A stretch of 64,000 nt of DNA from Bdellovibrio sp. NC01 (GTDB taxonomy: Bacteria; Bdellovibrionota; Bdellovibrionia; Bdellovibrionales; Bdellovibrionaceae). A program made the translations under genes and the position numbers. The DNA is taken from assembly GCF_006874625.1 (NCBI RefSeq), contig NZ_CP030034.1:868001-932000 (forward strand). The letters are read 5' to 3'. Positions 18,653 through 28,390 of this stretch are shown piece by piece. Below the pieces are notes generated by a model that was not told the origin of the DNA, made no database searches, and saw only the letters and a program-made list of their open reading frames with translations. How positions within the stretch are numbered: the stretch's first letter is position 1; each line of letters begins with the position of its first letter.

Positions 18653-19837
18653 ATGACGTCGTTATCGAGAAAAGCATTAGGTATAAGTCTTATCGCGATG
18701 GGATTTTCTTCCATCGCAATGGCCGAAGCCAAATTTGAAATCTATGGTTTCGCGCAACTTGATTATATTCAAGATTTCAACCGCGTGGATCCGACATGGC
18801 AAGACACCTTACGTCCGTCTAAGCTGCCGACTTCACCAGGCGACTTCGGTAGTGACGGGCAAGCGATCCTCAGTGTGAAACAATCGCGCTTTGGTGTGAA
18901 TGCATCGACACCGGTTAGTGGTGATACGCTTTCAACTAAATTTGAATTCGACTTCTTTGGTGTAGGGGACGATGCGGGTCAGACGACGATTCGTTTGCGT
19001 CACGCTTATGGTCAATGGGGAGATTGGTTAGCCGGTCAGACGAATTCTTTATTTATGGATGGAGATATCTTTCCGAATGTTATCGATTATTGGGGACCGA
19101 TTGGTATGGCCTTCTATCGTAATCCACAAATTCGTTGGACAGCGATGCATGATGGTCATCAATCTTTTGCCATAGCGATCGAAAGACCCGGCGATGACGT
19201 CGATCCAGGACAACTGCGTACGATCGATCCTGATGTTGTTGCGAATGCGCAAAAGGATGAGAAGTATCCAGACTTAACGGCGCAGTGGAAGATGATGGGT
19301 GATTGGGGGCATTTCCAAATTGCCGGCATCGTTCGCCAAATTGGTTTTGAGACGAAAACCGCACCGCATGAACCAAGTGATCGTGAAACAGGTTGGGGGG
19401 CCGACATCACCGGCAGCTTTAAAATGGCAACAGGCAAACTTATGTTAGGAGTTGTCACTGGCGAAGGTATCGCAAGCTATATGAATGACGGTGGCTCGGA
19501 TATGGGACCTGAAGGCACCTTGGGTGATATCTCTGCCAAAGTGATTCCATTGACGGGTTTCTTGGTTTACTACGACCACAACTGGAATGACAAGCTGACC
19601 ACAACATTGGGTTATTCACAAAGTGAAGTGCAAAACAGTTCGTTGCAAACGGACGATGCTTTCAAACGTGGTCAATACGCATCGATCAATTTGCTTTCAA
19701 CACCAGTGAAGAACTTCATGTACGGCGCAGAATATCTGTGGGGTTCGCGCATGAGCAAAGACGATTCGACGACTCACGATCAACGCATTCAAATTTCAAT
19801 GAAATATAGTTTCTCAAGTTTGGATTTCTTTAAATAA
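18653..19837 (+). CDS. DcaP-like trimeric outer membrane porin
   Basis: A 394-residue outer membrane protein. ATG 18653 is chosen over a TTG at 18641 because a GGAGAAG ribosome site lies between them and a signal peptide follows (SLIAMGFSSIAMAEA). The mature start KFEIYGFAQLDYIQDF, the QSRFGVNAS strand and the final aromatic strand (MKYSFSSLDFF) fit DcaP-like porins, some of which favour dicarboxylates. It is 18 bases upstream of a periplasmic asparaginase gene, so it may admit Asn/Asp or peptides. The specificity is inference. Confidence 0.8.
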   Translation: MTSLSRKALGISLIAMGFSSIAMAEAKFEIYGFAQLDYIQDFNRVDPTWQDTLRPSKLPTSPGDFGSDGQAILSVKQSRFGVNASTPVSGDTLSTKFEFDFFGVGDDAGQTTIRLRHAYGQWGDWLAGQTNSLFMDGDIFPNVIDYWGPIGMAFYRNPQIRWTAMHDGHQSFAIAIERPGDDVDPGQLRTIDPDVVANAQKDEKYPDLTAQWKMMGDWGHFQIAGIVRQIGFETKTAPHEPSDRETGWGADITGSFKMATGKLMLGVVTGEGIASYMNDGGSDMGPEGTLGDISAKVIPLTGFLVYYDHNWNDKLTTTLGYSQSEVQNSSLQTDDAFKRGQYASINLLSTPVKNFMYGAEYLWGSRMSKDDSTTHDQRIQISMKYSFSSLDFFK

Positions 19838-19855
19838 TAACCTCAGGGAGAGAGT

Positions 19856-20914
19856 ATGAAAAAAATTATGAGATACGTTTGTATGTCGATCCTTGTTTTC
19901 GCAAGTGCCAGCTATGCGGCTGACAAGAAAATGAAGATCCATATTTTAGCAACCGGCGGAACAATTGCCGGGGCACAAATGAAACAAGGTGAGTACGGCT
20001 ACAAGTCAGGGACTTTCAAAGTCGAAGATTTGATTGCGGCAGTTCCTAACATGGGCGACCTTGCCGAACTTTCGGGCGAGCAAGTGGCGAACATCGGTTC
20101 GCAAGATATGAGTGACGAAGTGTGGTTGAAACTTGCAAAGCGCGTAAATGAAGTTTTGAAATCCGATGCCGACGGCGTTGTGATTACGCACGGTACGGAC
20201 ACGATGGAAGAAACCGCGTTTTTCTTAAACCTCGTCGTGAAAAGTGATAAACCCGTTGTACTTGTTGGTTCGATGAGACCCGCAACAGCGATCAGTGCCG
20301 ATGGCCCGGGCAATCTGTACAATGCGGTCGCAGTCGCTGCGAGCCCTGGCGCTAAAAAGCGTGGTGTTCTTGTTGTGATGAACGATGAGATCCATCAAGC
20401 ACGTGCCGTGGAAAAAATGAATACTACAAACGTTGAAACCTTCCACAGTCCAGAGCGTGGACCTGAAGGTTTAGTGAATACCGGGAAAATTTCTTGGTTT
20501 GAATCTTCTAACAAGAAGCACACGACAAATTCTGAATTTGCTGGTGCAAATCCAAATAAACTTCCACGCGTAGATATCATTTACGCTCATTCAAATATGT
20601 CTCCAGATCTGATTGAGTCTGCGGCTAAAGCGGGTGCAAAAGGTATTGTCATTGCAGGTGTGGGCGACGGTAATATGAACCAAGCTTCTTTGACGATCTT
20701 AGAAAGGCTGCAAAAGAAAAATGGTTTGCTAGTCATTAGAAGTACACGTCTTCCGACGGGACTTGTTCTTCGTAACAATGAAGTTGACGACGATAAAGCA
20801 GGCTTTGTGGCGTCAGGGGAGTTTAATCCAGCGAAGTCTCGTGTGTTGGCTCAACTAGCGTTGACTAAAACGACAGACCCTAAAAAAGTTCAAGAAATGT
20901 TCGAGAAATATTAA
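19856..20914 (+). CDS. ansB: L-asparaginase, periplasmic type II
   Basis: A 352-residue enzyme hydrolysing asparagine to aspartate and ammonia. A signal peptide (MKKIMRYVCMSILVFASASYA) sends it to the periplasm. Both active-site motifs are intact: ILATGGTIAGA with nucleophile Thr36, and THGTDTMEETAFFL with the Thr-Asp pair. The conserved SMRPATAISADGP region follows, as does the C-terminal end of the fold. A GGGAGAG ribosome site precedes the ATG. It is probably co-transcribed with the porin. The product aspartate is the substrate of the convergent AspT/AspD genes. Confidence 0.93.
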   Translation: MKKIMRYVCMSILVFASASYAADKKMKIHILATGGTIAGAQMKQGEYGYKSGTFKVEDLIAAVPNMGDLAELSGEQVANIGSQDMSDEVWLKLAKRVNEVLKSDADGVVITHGTDTMEETAFFLNLVVKSDKPVVLVGSMRPATAISADGPGNLYNAVAVAASPGAKKRGVLVVMNDEIHQARAVEKMNTTNVETFHSPERGPEGLVNTGKISWFESSNKKHTTNSEFAGANPNKLPRVDIIYAHSNMSPDLIESAAKAGAKGIVIAGVGDGNMNQASLTILERLQKKNGLLVIRSTRLPTGLVLRNNEVDDDKAGFVASGEFNPAKSRVLAQLALTKTTDPKKVQEMFEKY

Positions 20915-20926
20915 TTACTTCTTCAG

Positions 20927-20955
20927 GAAGACGTCCTTACTTCGAGGACGTCTTC
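20927..20955. repeat. perfect 10-bp inverted repeat between convergent genes
   Basis: GAAGACGTCC and GGACGTCTTC are separated by nine bases, directly between the asparaginase gene and the outer membrane efflux gene, overlapping the latter's last codons. It could end transcription from both sides but has no T-run on either strand, so it is called a repeat rather than a clear terminator. Confidence 0.55.
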
Positions 20956-22364
20956 ATATCAGACTTCCAACCGCCACCTAAAGATTTATACAAATCGACG
21001 ACCGAGACCAAACGTGATTGCTGTGATTTCACAAGGTCTAACTGCACTTGAAACAAATTTCTTTCCGCATCGAGTACTTCCAAATAAGGCGATTGACCGT
21101 TTTTATAGCGTAATTGCGCAAGGTATAGATTTCGTTCCACAGCAGTGATCTGTTTCTTTTGTGCCTCAACTACTAAAGCATAAGATTCGTAGGTTTTAAG
21201 GGCGTTTCTAACTTCAACAAAGGCATTTTGAATGACTTGGCGGTATTGAAGCTCGGCCGCTTTTTGTTGCGCTGTTGCTGCTTCAACTAAATAGCCAGTT
21301 CGTCCACCGTTAAAGATTGGCATCGAGATACTGGCGCCATAACCCCAAGTCTGAGAGCCATTGTTGAAAAGATTCTTAAGTTCAGAACTTTCATAACCAA
21401 ATAAACCACCCAAAGAAATGCTGGGGAAGTAGTAGGCTTTCGCAACACCAATTTGCGCGTTGGCAGAAACTAAGTTTTGTTCCGCGGCAGAGACGTCGGG
21501 GCGACGCTCAAGCAATGATGACGGCAACGCCGAAGGCAGTTGTGGAGGTACCACGATATCGTCAAGTTTGCGCCCTCGTGCCAGCGGCGATTCGATGATC
21601 TCTTTAGGACTTTGACCAATCAGCACCGAAAGAAAACTTTCTGCTCGGCCAATTTGATCTGCAAGTTTTGAAACGGTCGCTTCAGCTGAATGCATTTCTG
21701 ATTCTGATTGTCGTGCATCGAGTTCAGAACCAATACCGCCCTTAAAGCGCTTAAACATTAACTCGTAGGATTCGGTGCGCGACTTTAACGTGTCCTGCGC
21801 AATCGCGTATTGCAAATCTAACGAGCGCAATGCGAAGTAACCATTTACCACTTGAGAAATCACGGTCAACTGCACATTCGCGCGCGAATAATCGGCGTTT
21901 AGTAATTGTGCTTTTGCTGATTCATTCAAACGACGAATTTTCCCCCACAAATCGATTTCGTAACTTAAACTTAGGCCCAATGAAAAACTATTTCCGGTAC
22001 TGTCGGTACCTGCAGGAATCGGGGTTAATCCGGTTTCAGTTACTTTTTCTCGAACAGCAGACGCATTTAAATCCAAATTTGGCCAGAACTGGGATTTAGA
22101 AATTCCAAGACGGGCACGCGCCTCATCGACACGGGCCAAAGCAATTTCTAGATCCAGATTGTTTTTAATCGCGGCATGAACAAGTTTATCTAAAGTTTCA
22201 TCGCCGAACTGTTTCCACCAGATAATTTCGATATTCTGATCTTTCGAGTTTGCAAACAATGCCGATGGCAATTCCGAATTCGGCCGTTTGTAATCAGGGC
22301 CTACGGCACAGGCGCACAGAAAGCCATATGTGCTAAGACCCGCAATAAGCCATTGTCTTTTCAT
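20937..22364 (-). CDS. outer membrane efflux lipoprotein (NodT/OprM type)
   Basis: A 475-residue outer membrane channel. The lipobox LCAC places the lipidated Cys at residue 19, followed by the family's AVGPDYKRP. Two TolC-type helical repeats are visible (LDLEIALARVDEARARLGISK; YLAQLRYKNGQSPYLEVLDAERNLFQVQ spans the second, from 21126 down). It forms the exit duct of the RND pump encoded just upstream; its ATG overlaps the RND gene stop by four bases. Confidence 0.92.
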   Translation of the reverse strand: MKRQWLIAGLSTYGFLCACAVGPDYKRPNSELPSALFANSKDQNIEIIWWKQFGDETLDKLVHAAIKNNLDLEIALARVDEARARLGISKSQFWPNLDLNASAVREKVTETGLTPIPAGTDSTGNSFSLGLSLSYEIDLWGKIRRLNESAKAQLLNADYSRANVQLTVISQVVNGYFALRSLDLQYAIAQDTLKSRTESYELMFKRFKGGIGSELDARQSESEMHSAEATVSKLADQIGRAESFLSVLIGQSPKEIIESPLARGRKLDDIVVPPQLPSALPSSLLERRPDVSAAEQNLVSANAQIGVAKAYYFPSISLGGLFGYESSELKNLFNNGSQTWGYGASISMPIFNGGRTGYLVEAATAQQKAAELQYRQVIQNAFVEVRNALKTYESYALVVEAQKKQITAVERNLYLAQLRYKNGQSPYLEVLDAERNLFQVQLDLVKSQQSRLVSVVDLYKSLGGGWKSDMKTSSK

Positions 22365-25300
22365 AAAGTGCCTCCTGCCGGCATCGGCGGTGGAGTCTGC
22401 GGAGTTGATTTCTGCTTCTTAGCGGACTTCTTGATTTTTATTCCCGTGATCACCACAAAGAACATTGGGATAAAGAACGTCGCAACGAAAGTACTGACCA
22501 ACATCCCGCCGATAATCCCTGTACCGATCGAGTGACGACTGGCAGATCCGGCACCGCTAGAAGTTGCAAGTGGAACTGCACCTAAAATAAATGCCAGTGA
22601 GGTCATGACAATCGGACGGAAACGCAATTTAGCGGCTTCATAGGCGGCATCACTGATGCTTAAACCTTCCTGCATTTTTTCGACGGCAAATTCAACGATC
22701 AAGATAGCATTCTTCGCAGACAAACCAATCAAGGTTACGAGTGCCACTTGGAAGTAAACGTCGTTTGCAAGACCGCGTAAGTAATTGGCGACGAGGGCTC
22801 CTAAGATGGAATAAGGAACTGATAACAAGACCGAAAATGGTAAGCCCCACTTTTCATATTGTGCTGCCAGGATCAGGAATACGAAAATGAGCGCATATAT
22901 GAAAACTTGAGCGGAAGCGCCACCGGTTAATTTTTCCTGATAAGCCGTGCCCGTCCATGCAACGCTATAGTCTCCGGAAAAACTTGCTGCCAACGTATCT
23001 TCAACAACTTTGATGACTTGCCCCGTACTGTATCCCGGCGCTGGATTTGCGATAATACGCGCTGCTGGAAAGATGTTAAGACGCTCAACCATTTCTGGGC
23101 CGGTGATTTTTTTAACGTCAACGAGTGCCGTGATTGGAATCATACTGCCTGTGTCAGAACGCACGTAAATGTTACGGATATCGTCGGGACGAGCTCGATA
23201 GTCGCCCTCGGATTGTAATTGCACTTTGAAGGTGCGACCAAATTTATTGAAGTCATTAATATAGTAACTACCGAAGGTCGCAGACATTGCATCAAAGACC
23301 GTATTGATCGGCACCTGATAAGCTTTGGCTTTTTCGCGATCGAGATTTAAATAAATCTGCGGAATATTCGCACTGAAGTTAGAGTTCACACTGCCAATGG
23401 CAGGATTATTTCGTAAAGCATCCATAAATTTCGTCGTCATGGTTGCCAACGTTTTACTGTCGGAACCGCCACGATTTTGTAAATAGAATTCAAGACCACC
23501 AGTTGTACTCATACCGACGATGGCTGGTGGACTTAACGCGATGATAGCGCCGTCACGAATGATCTGATTTAAACCGAAGATGCTTCTGACGACTGCTGTT
23601 GAAGACTGATCTGCTTTCGGGCGTTCTTTCCAGTCTTTCAAAGTGATAAAGCTTGTTCCTGTGTTCGTGCGATTTGAACCAGAAATCAAATCAAAACCAG
23701 AAAGGGAAACCACGTCCTGAACGTTAGGATTATTAGTTATGTATTTATCCATTTGATCGGCAACGGCAGCAGTTCTTGAGACAGAGGCACCGTCTTGCAG
23801 AGCCGGGATACCAAAGACGTAACCTTGGTCTTCGTCAGGAACTAAGCCCCCTGGTACTAATTTGAACAGACCCACGATAGCGCCACAACAAATCAGGAAC
23901 AACGTCGCACTGATTAATATTCTTTTATTGAAGAACTTAACTCCTGATACATAGCCGTTTGTCATTTTATCAAAGAAATTATTGAACCAACGGAAGAAGC
24001 GATTTGGTTCGTGATGTTCTTCTTTTAATAACATCGCACATAATGAAGGAGTCAGAGTTAATGCGACCAATCCTGAAATCGTAACCGACACCGCAATAGT
24101 AATCGCAAACTGTTTGTACATTTGACCGGCCAAACCACCCACGAACGCGACGGGAATAAAGACGGCACACAGGACAAGGACGATGGCGATGACGGGGCTT
24201 GTGACCTCCTCCATCGCTTTGACGGTGGCATCTTTAACAGGAAGTTTTTCTGTGCGCATGATGCGTTCGACGTTTTCCAGAACAACGATGGCGTCGTCGA
24301 CCACCAGACCAATCGCAAGCACCAAACCGAATAGAGTCAAAGTGTTAATCGAAAATCCTAAAGCGTACATACCCGCAAAGGTCCCGATGATGGAAACCGG
24401 TACCGCAAGACAAGGAATCAAGGTCGCACGCCAGCTTTGTAAGAATAAGTAAACGACCAAGAACACCAAGACCATCGCTTCAATCAAAGTATGAATGACC
24501 TCTTCAATAGAAACTTCGATGAATTTTGTCGTATCAAAGGGAATGTCGTAAGTAAGGCCCGGAGGAAATTTTTGCGACAGATTATGCATGGTCTGTTTAA
24601 CCATGTCGGCAGTTTGTACTTGGTTCGCACCGGGCGCCAGATAAACCCCGATACCGATCGCAGTTTTGCCATTCCATTTTGTTTCAACATCATAACTTAA
24701 AGCACCTAATTCCACGCGAGCAATATCTTTGACTCGAAGTTTAGAACCATCAGTGTTCGAGCGCACGATGATGTCTTCAAATTGTTTGGGATTTTCCATG
24801 CGACCTTGTGTCGTTACTGTGAACGTAAAGTCGACGGGGTTTTCTAAGGGTTCGGCACCGACTTTACCGGCTGCGAATTGCGCATTCTGTTCTTTGACGG
24901 CATTGATGACATCAGTCGCCGTCACTTTCATTTGCGCCATGCGATCGGGTTTAAGCCATAGGCGGATGGAATAATCCTGCGCGCCGAAAATGCTGGCATC
25001 ACCCACGCCGGGTATACGTTTAATTTCGTCTAGCACGTTAATTAAGGCGTAGTTACTGATATAAACTGAATCATAGCGCTGATCGGGCGCACGTAAGCCG
25101 ATCATTTGTAAAATCGCGGAAGATTTCTTTTTGACGGTAACACCTTGACGACGAACCTCTTCAGGTAAAGTCGACATCGCGGTTTGCACACGGTTGTTTA
25201 CGTTAATAGTGTTTTGATCGGGATCTGTGCCGATAGCGAACGTGACTGTCAAAATCATGTCACCGTTACTTGAATTTGTTGACTGCATGTACAGCATGTT

Positions 25301-25522
25301 TTCAACACCGTTGACCTGCTGTTCGATAGGGGCCGCGACGGTTGAAGAAATTGTTTCTGCGGAAGCGCCTGGATATTTCGTTGTGACGGAAACTTGTGGT
25401 GGAACGATTTCAGGATATTGCGAAATTGGAAGGGCTTTGATCGAAGCATATCCCGCAATCATAATGACCAAAGAAATCACACATGCAAAGACGGGTCTTT
25501 CGATGAAAAACTTTGAAAACAT
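22361..25522 (-). CDS. RND multidrug efflux transporter (AcrB/MexB, HAE1 family)
   Basis: A 1053-residue inner membrane proton-driven pump, normal length for HAE1. The start MFSKFFIERPVFACVISLV is typical. The TM4 proton-relay Asp pair is in IGLVVDDAIVVLENVERI and the TM10 Lys in SAKNAILIVEFAVEKM. The periplasmic porter and docking regions have the usual motifs (FAIGTDPDQNTI). It works with the fusion protein upstream and the outer membrane channel downstream. The drug or metabolite exported is unknown. An AGGAT ribosome site precedes the ATG. Confidence 0.95.
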   Translation of the reverse strand: MFSKFFIERPVFACVISLVIMIAGYASIKALPISQYPEIVPPQVSVTTKYPGASAETISSTVAAPIEQQVNGVENMLYMQSTNSSNGDMILTVTFAIGTDPDQNTINVNNRVQTAMSTLPEEVRRQGVTVKKKSSAILQMIGLRAPDQRYDSVYISNYALINVLDEIKRIPGVGDASIFGAQDYSIRLWLKPDRMAQMKVTATDVINAVKEQNAQFAAGKVGAEPLENPVDFTFTVTTQGRMENPKQFEDIIVRSNTDGSKLRVKDIARVELGALSYDVETKWNGKTAIGIGVYLAPGANQVQTADMVKQTMHNLSQKFPPGLTYDIPFDTTKFIEVSIEEVIHTLIEAMVLVFLVVYLFLQSWRATLIPCLAVPVSIIGTFAGMYALGFSINTLTLFGLVLAIGLVVDDAIVVLENVERIMRTEKLPVKDATVKAMEEVTSPVIAIVLVLCAVFIPVAFVGGLAGQMYKQFAITIAVSVTISGLVALTLTPSLCAMLLKEEHHEPNRFFRWFNNFFDKMTNGYVSGVKFFNKRILISATLFLICCGAIVGLFKLVPGGLVPDEDQGYVFGIPALQDGASVSRTAAVADQMDKYITNNPNVQDVVSLSGFDLISGSNRTNTGTSFITLKDWKERPKADQSSTAVVRSIFGLNQIIRDGAIIALSPPAIVGMSTTGGLEFYLQNRGGSDSKTLATMTTKFMDALRNNPAIGSVNSNFSANIPQIYLNLDREKAKAYQVPINTVFDAMSATFGSYYINDFNKFGRTFKVQLQSEGDYRARPDDIRNIYVRSDTGSMIPITALVDVKKITGPEMVERLNIFPAARIIANPAPGYSTGQVIKVVEDTLAASFSGDYSVAWTGTAYQEKLTGGASAQVFIYALIFVFLILAAQYEKWGLPFSVLLSVPYSILGALVANYLRGLANDVYFQVALVTLIGLSAKNAILIVEFAVEKMQEGLSISDAAYEAAKLRFRPIVMTSLAFILGAVPLATSSGAGSASRHSIGTGIIGGMLVSTFVATFFIPMFFVVITGIKIKKSAKKQKSTPQTPPPMPAGGTL

Positions 25523-25534
25523 AGTTTCATCCTT

Positions 25535-26668
25535 TTATTTTTGAGCAATCTTCGAACCACTCACGATCTTGACTGTTTGTCCGTTACGAATTTTTGATGC
25601 TCCTTCAACCACGATGACTTCGCCTCCACGCAGGCCGCGATTCACGACAACGTCATTGACGATCTCTTCACCCAGTTCGACGCTAATCTGGCGGGCAATG
25701 TTGTTTTCTGTGACTGAAAAGATGATAGGACCATTTTGAGTTTGCACCACCGATTTTAGTGGAACCGTGATGACGTTACGAAGGACAAAGCCTTTCACGA
25801 AGACGCTGACAAACTGTCCTGGGCGCAGAACCGAATTTGCGTTGGCAATACTCGCACGTGCTTTCACAGTGCCCGTTGAAGTATCGACAATCTGGTCATT
25901 AAAGTTCAAATAACCGATTTGGGGATAAAGCTGCCCATCGCCCATACGAATCTGAACTTCAATTTTTTCTAGGCTGTCAGGTCTGCTTAATTTTCCGGTG
26001 GCCGCCAGTCGTTGTAGTTGCAGCAATTCATTGTCGGTATAACTGAAGTTGACATAAGCGGGATCAGTTTGGGAAATCGTGGTTAGCAATGAATTTTCAG
26101 AATTCGCGACAATCAAACTTCCCTCTGCAACGGTTTCTTTACTGGTATAGCCGTCAATTGGGGCGGTCACTGTGGTGTAACCTAAATTAATTTGTGCTTC
26201 TTCTAATTTAGCATTAGCTGCATCTAAGGCGGACTTCGCAGCACTGTAGACCGCGACAGCGTCGTCACGGTCCTTCGCACTGACGGCATTTTCTTTATAA
26301 AGTGGAATGATGCGATTCATACTTTGGCGCGCATTTACCAGACGCGCCTTTTGAATTGCCACTTCGCCTTTGGCTTGATTTAAAGACGCGATGTAAGGGG
26401 CGGGATCAATCTTAAATAAAAGACTTCCCGCTTTGACCTTATCTCCCTCTTTGTAATAGCGCTTTAAAAGAATTCCTCCGACTCGGGCACGCACTTGAAT
26501 ATCGCGAATACCCGAAATTTGTCCGACAAATTCCTTAGTAATAGGAATATCCCGCACTGAAGTTTTGATGGCAGTCACCTCGGGTATCATGGCAACCTTT
26601 GGCGCTTCTTTTTTTGAACATGCTGCCATCGAAAGCAATAAACTCAGAGTCATTACTTTTAAGCGCAT
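25535..26668 (-). CDS. RND efflux periplasmic adaptor (membrane fusion lipoprotein)
   Basis: A 377-residue AcrA/MexA-type adaptor. The lipobox MAAC puts the lipidated Cys at residue 17. The lipoyl half-motifs (VRARVGGILLKRYYKEGDKV, then LGYTTVTAPIDGYTSKE) flank a helical hairpin, and beta-barrel and membrane-proximal domains follow. It bridges the RND pump and the outer membrane channel. It starts 21 bases after the aspartate decarboxylase stop, behind an AAGGGG site, so the pump looks co-transcribed with aspT-aspD. Confidence 0.93.
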   Translation of the reverse strand: MRLKVMTLSLLLSMAACSKKEAPKVAMIPEVTAIKTSVRDIPITKEFVGQISGIRDIQVRARVGGILLKRYYKEGDKVKAGSLLFKIDPAPYIASLNQAKGEVAIQKARLVNARQSMNRIIPLYKENAVSAKDRDDAVAVYSAAKSALDAANAKLEEAQINLGYTTVTAPIDGYTSKETVAEGSLIVANSENSLLTTISQTDPAYVNFSYTDNELLQLQRLAATGKLSRPDSLEKIEVQIRMGDGQLYPQIGYLNFNDQIVDTSTGTVKARASIANANSVLRPGQFVSVFVKGFVLRNVITVPLKSVVQTQNGPIIFSVTENNIARQISVELGEEIVNDVVVNRGLRGGEVIVVEGASKIRNGQTVKIVSGSKIAQK

Positions 26669-26689
26669 AACAAACCCCTTACGGCATTC

Positions 26690-28363
26690 CTACATGCCTT
26701 TCTTTTTTTTAGTCGGACGAAGGTGCTTCGTATGCTGCCATTCTTCCACATAGTCTTGTGCAGCTTCAGCAAGTTGTTTACCAATGCGACCGTATGCGGA
26801 GTCGTCAAGGTTTGCCAAAGACACACGTAACGACCATTCTGGACCGCCGAAGCCGCCACCTGGCATAAGGACAATTGATGTTTGTTGGGCAAGACGGAAA
26901 AGAATGTCGACGGGCTCGTAATTATCGGTCAGATATTTCGTGAATTCTTTGCCATACATCAGCTCTGCCCACACCATCAAATCAAGTTCGCAGTAGTAAC
27001 CAGAACGCAGTGGATTTTCAGGAAGGGCAATGCCTAAGCCATCAAACAAGGCGTGCAGACGACGCTGTACGATTTGTTGAGTAAGAGTTTTATATTTATT
27101 TTCTTCATCCATCAGGGCGGAGAGTGAAAACAAGGTCATCATCACTTGTTGCGGTAGCGATAAGCCAGCCGTGTGATTCAAAGCCACTTGTCTGCTATCG
27201 GCCACCATACGATCGATGAACTTCAATTTATCTGGCTCTAATGTGATCGTGCCGTACCGATGATTTAGTTCTTTTCTTTGCGTAGCTGGAAGTTTCGCAA
27301 TCATATGATCGAAAATATTATTTTCATGAATTGCAATGGCTCCTAGGCGCCAACCCGTACAACCGAAATATTTTGAGTAAGAATAAACGCCGATTGTATT
27401 CTGTGGCAGCTCCGCCATGATTGAACGGAAACCAGGAACAAATGTTCCATAGACGTCGTCAGTAATAATAATCAAATCAGGTCGTTTGGTTTTTACGATC
27501 TTCACGATTTGTTTCATGATCTTGTCTGAAACGGCAGTTGATGGTGGGTTGCTTGGATTGACCAAGAAGAAGGCTTTGATTTTTGGATCCAGCAACTTTT
27601 CAACCTGCTTTTCGCTGTACTGCCATGTGTGCATTCCCGTGGAAGCATCCATTTCATCCGCTTGCAGACGAGTCACTTTAAATTTATAGCGATCTAAAGT
27701 TGGCATCTCGATGTAAGGTGTGAAAGTCGGCGTCCCTAACGCGATATGATCGCCTTTTTTCAACAAACCGTTCACCATTAAGGAGTCAAAGATATAGCAC
27801 ATAGCTGCTGTACCACCTTCGACGGCAAAGATGTCAAAGTGGCCCCGAGGAGGATGGTTGCCGCACATCTCTTGATCAAGATAGGCCTGCACGATTCTTT
27901 CGTTATGTTTTAAAATACGATCAGGAACGGGATAGTTATCACCGATAATACTATCAACGATTTCATGCACGAAAGCGTCAGCATTGAATTTATAGTTGTC
28001 GACGACGAAATCAATGGCGTCACTTAAAAACTCTGCACCCAGGGCTTTGGGATTTCTGGCTAAATATGTTTCTAATCTTTTAGCGATTCCCGTTTTCTGA
28101 GGCATACCGCCAAGACCAGGCTCACTCCAGACGCGTTTACTTTCAGTCAGTGCAAATTGTCCTAACAAAAAGAAAGCCTCGCGCGGTGTTGTGGCGATCC
28201 AGTTAGGATTACCACGACCTGCATTCAGCATGGCGATGGTGCTGTTTTTCGATGTCTCTGAAGCAAGAGCGATCAAGGCATCTTTCAACTCAAATGGGCT
28301 GAGTTGTTGAAGCTTCTTTTGCATCGCTCTGGGTACTTTCATTTTTACTGATTTCGTGGACAT
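26690..28363 (-). CDS. aspD: aspartate 4-decarboxylase / bifunctional aspartate aminotransferase
   Basis: A 557-residue PLP enzyme of the AspD/AsdA type, which turns aspartate into alanine plus CO2. The PLP lysine is in YSYSKYFGCTGWRLGA; the aminotransferase fold-I landmarks NPSNPPS and ITDDVYGTF are intact. It is longer than ordinary aspartate aminotransferases (about 400), as expected for AspD. The pairing with an AspT gene 27 bases upstream supports decarboxylase rather than simple transaminase. A GGGAG ribosome site precedes the ATG. Confidence 0.9.
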   Translation of the reverse strand: MSTKSVKMKVPRAMQKKLQQLSPFELKDALIALASETSKNSTIAMLNAGRGNPNWIATTPREAFFLLGQFALTESKRVWSEPGLGGMPQKTGIAKRLETYLARNPKALGAEFLSDAIDFVVDNYKFNADAFVHEIVDSIIGDNYPVPDRILKHNERIVQAYLDQEMCGNHPPRGHFDIFAVEGGTAAMCYIFDSLMVNGLLKKGDHIALGTPTFTPYIEMPTLDRYKFKVTRLQADEMDASTGMHTWQYSEKQVEKLLDPKIKAFFLVNPSNPPSTAVSDKIMKQIVKIVKTKRPDLIIITDDVYGTFVPGFRSIMAELPQNTIGVYSYSKYFGCTGWRLGAIAIHENNIFDHMIAKLPATQRKELNHRYGTITLEPDKLKFIDRMVADSRQVALNHTAGLSLPQQVMMTLFSLSALMDEENKYKTLTQQIVQRRLHALFDGLGIALPENPLRSGYYCELDLMVWAELMYGKEFTKYLTDNYEPVDILFRLAQQTSIVLMPGGGFGGPEWSLRVSLANLDDSAYGRIGKQLAEAAQDYVEEWQHTKHLRPTKKKKGM

Positions 28364-28390
28364 AAAAATTCTCCCTTGAATTTTATTTCT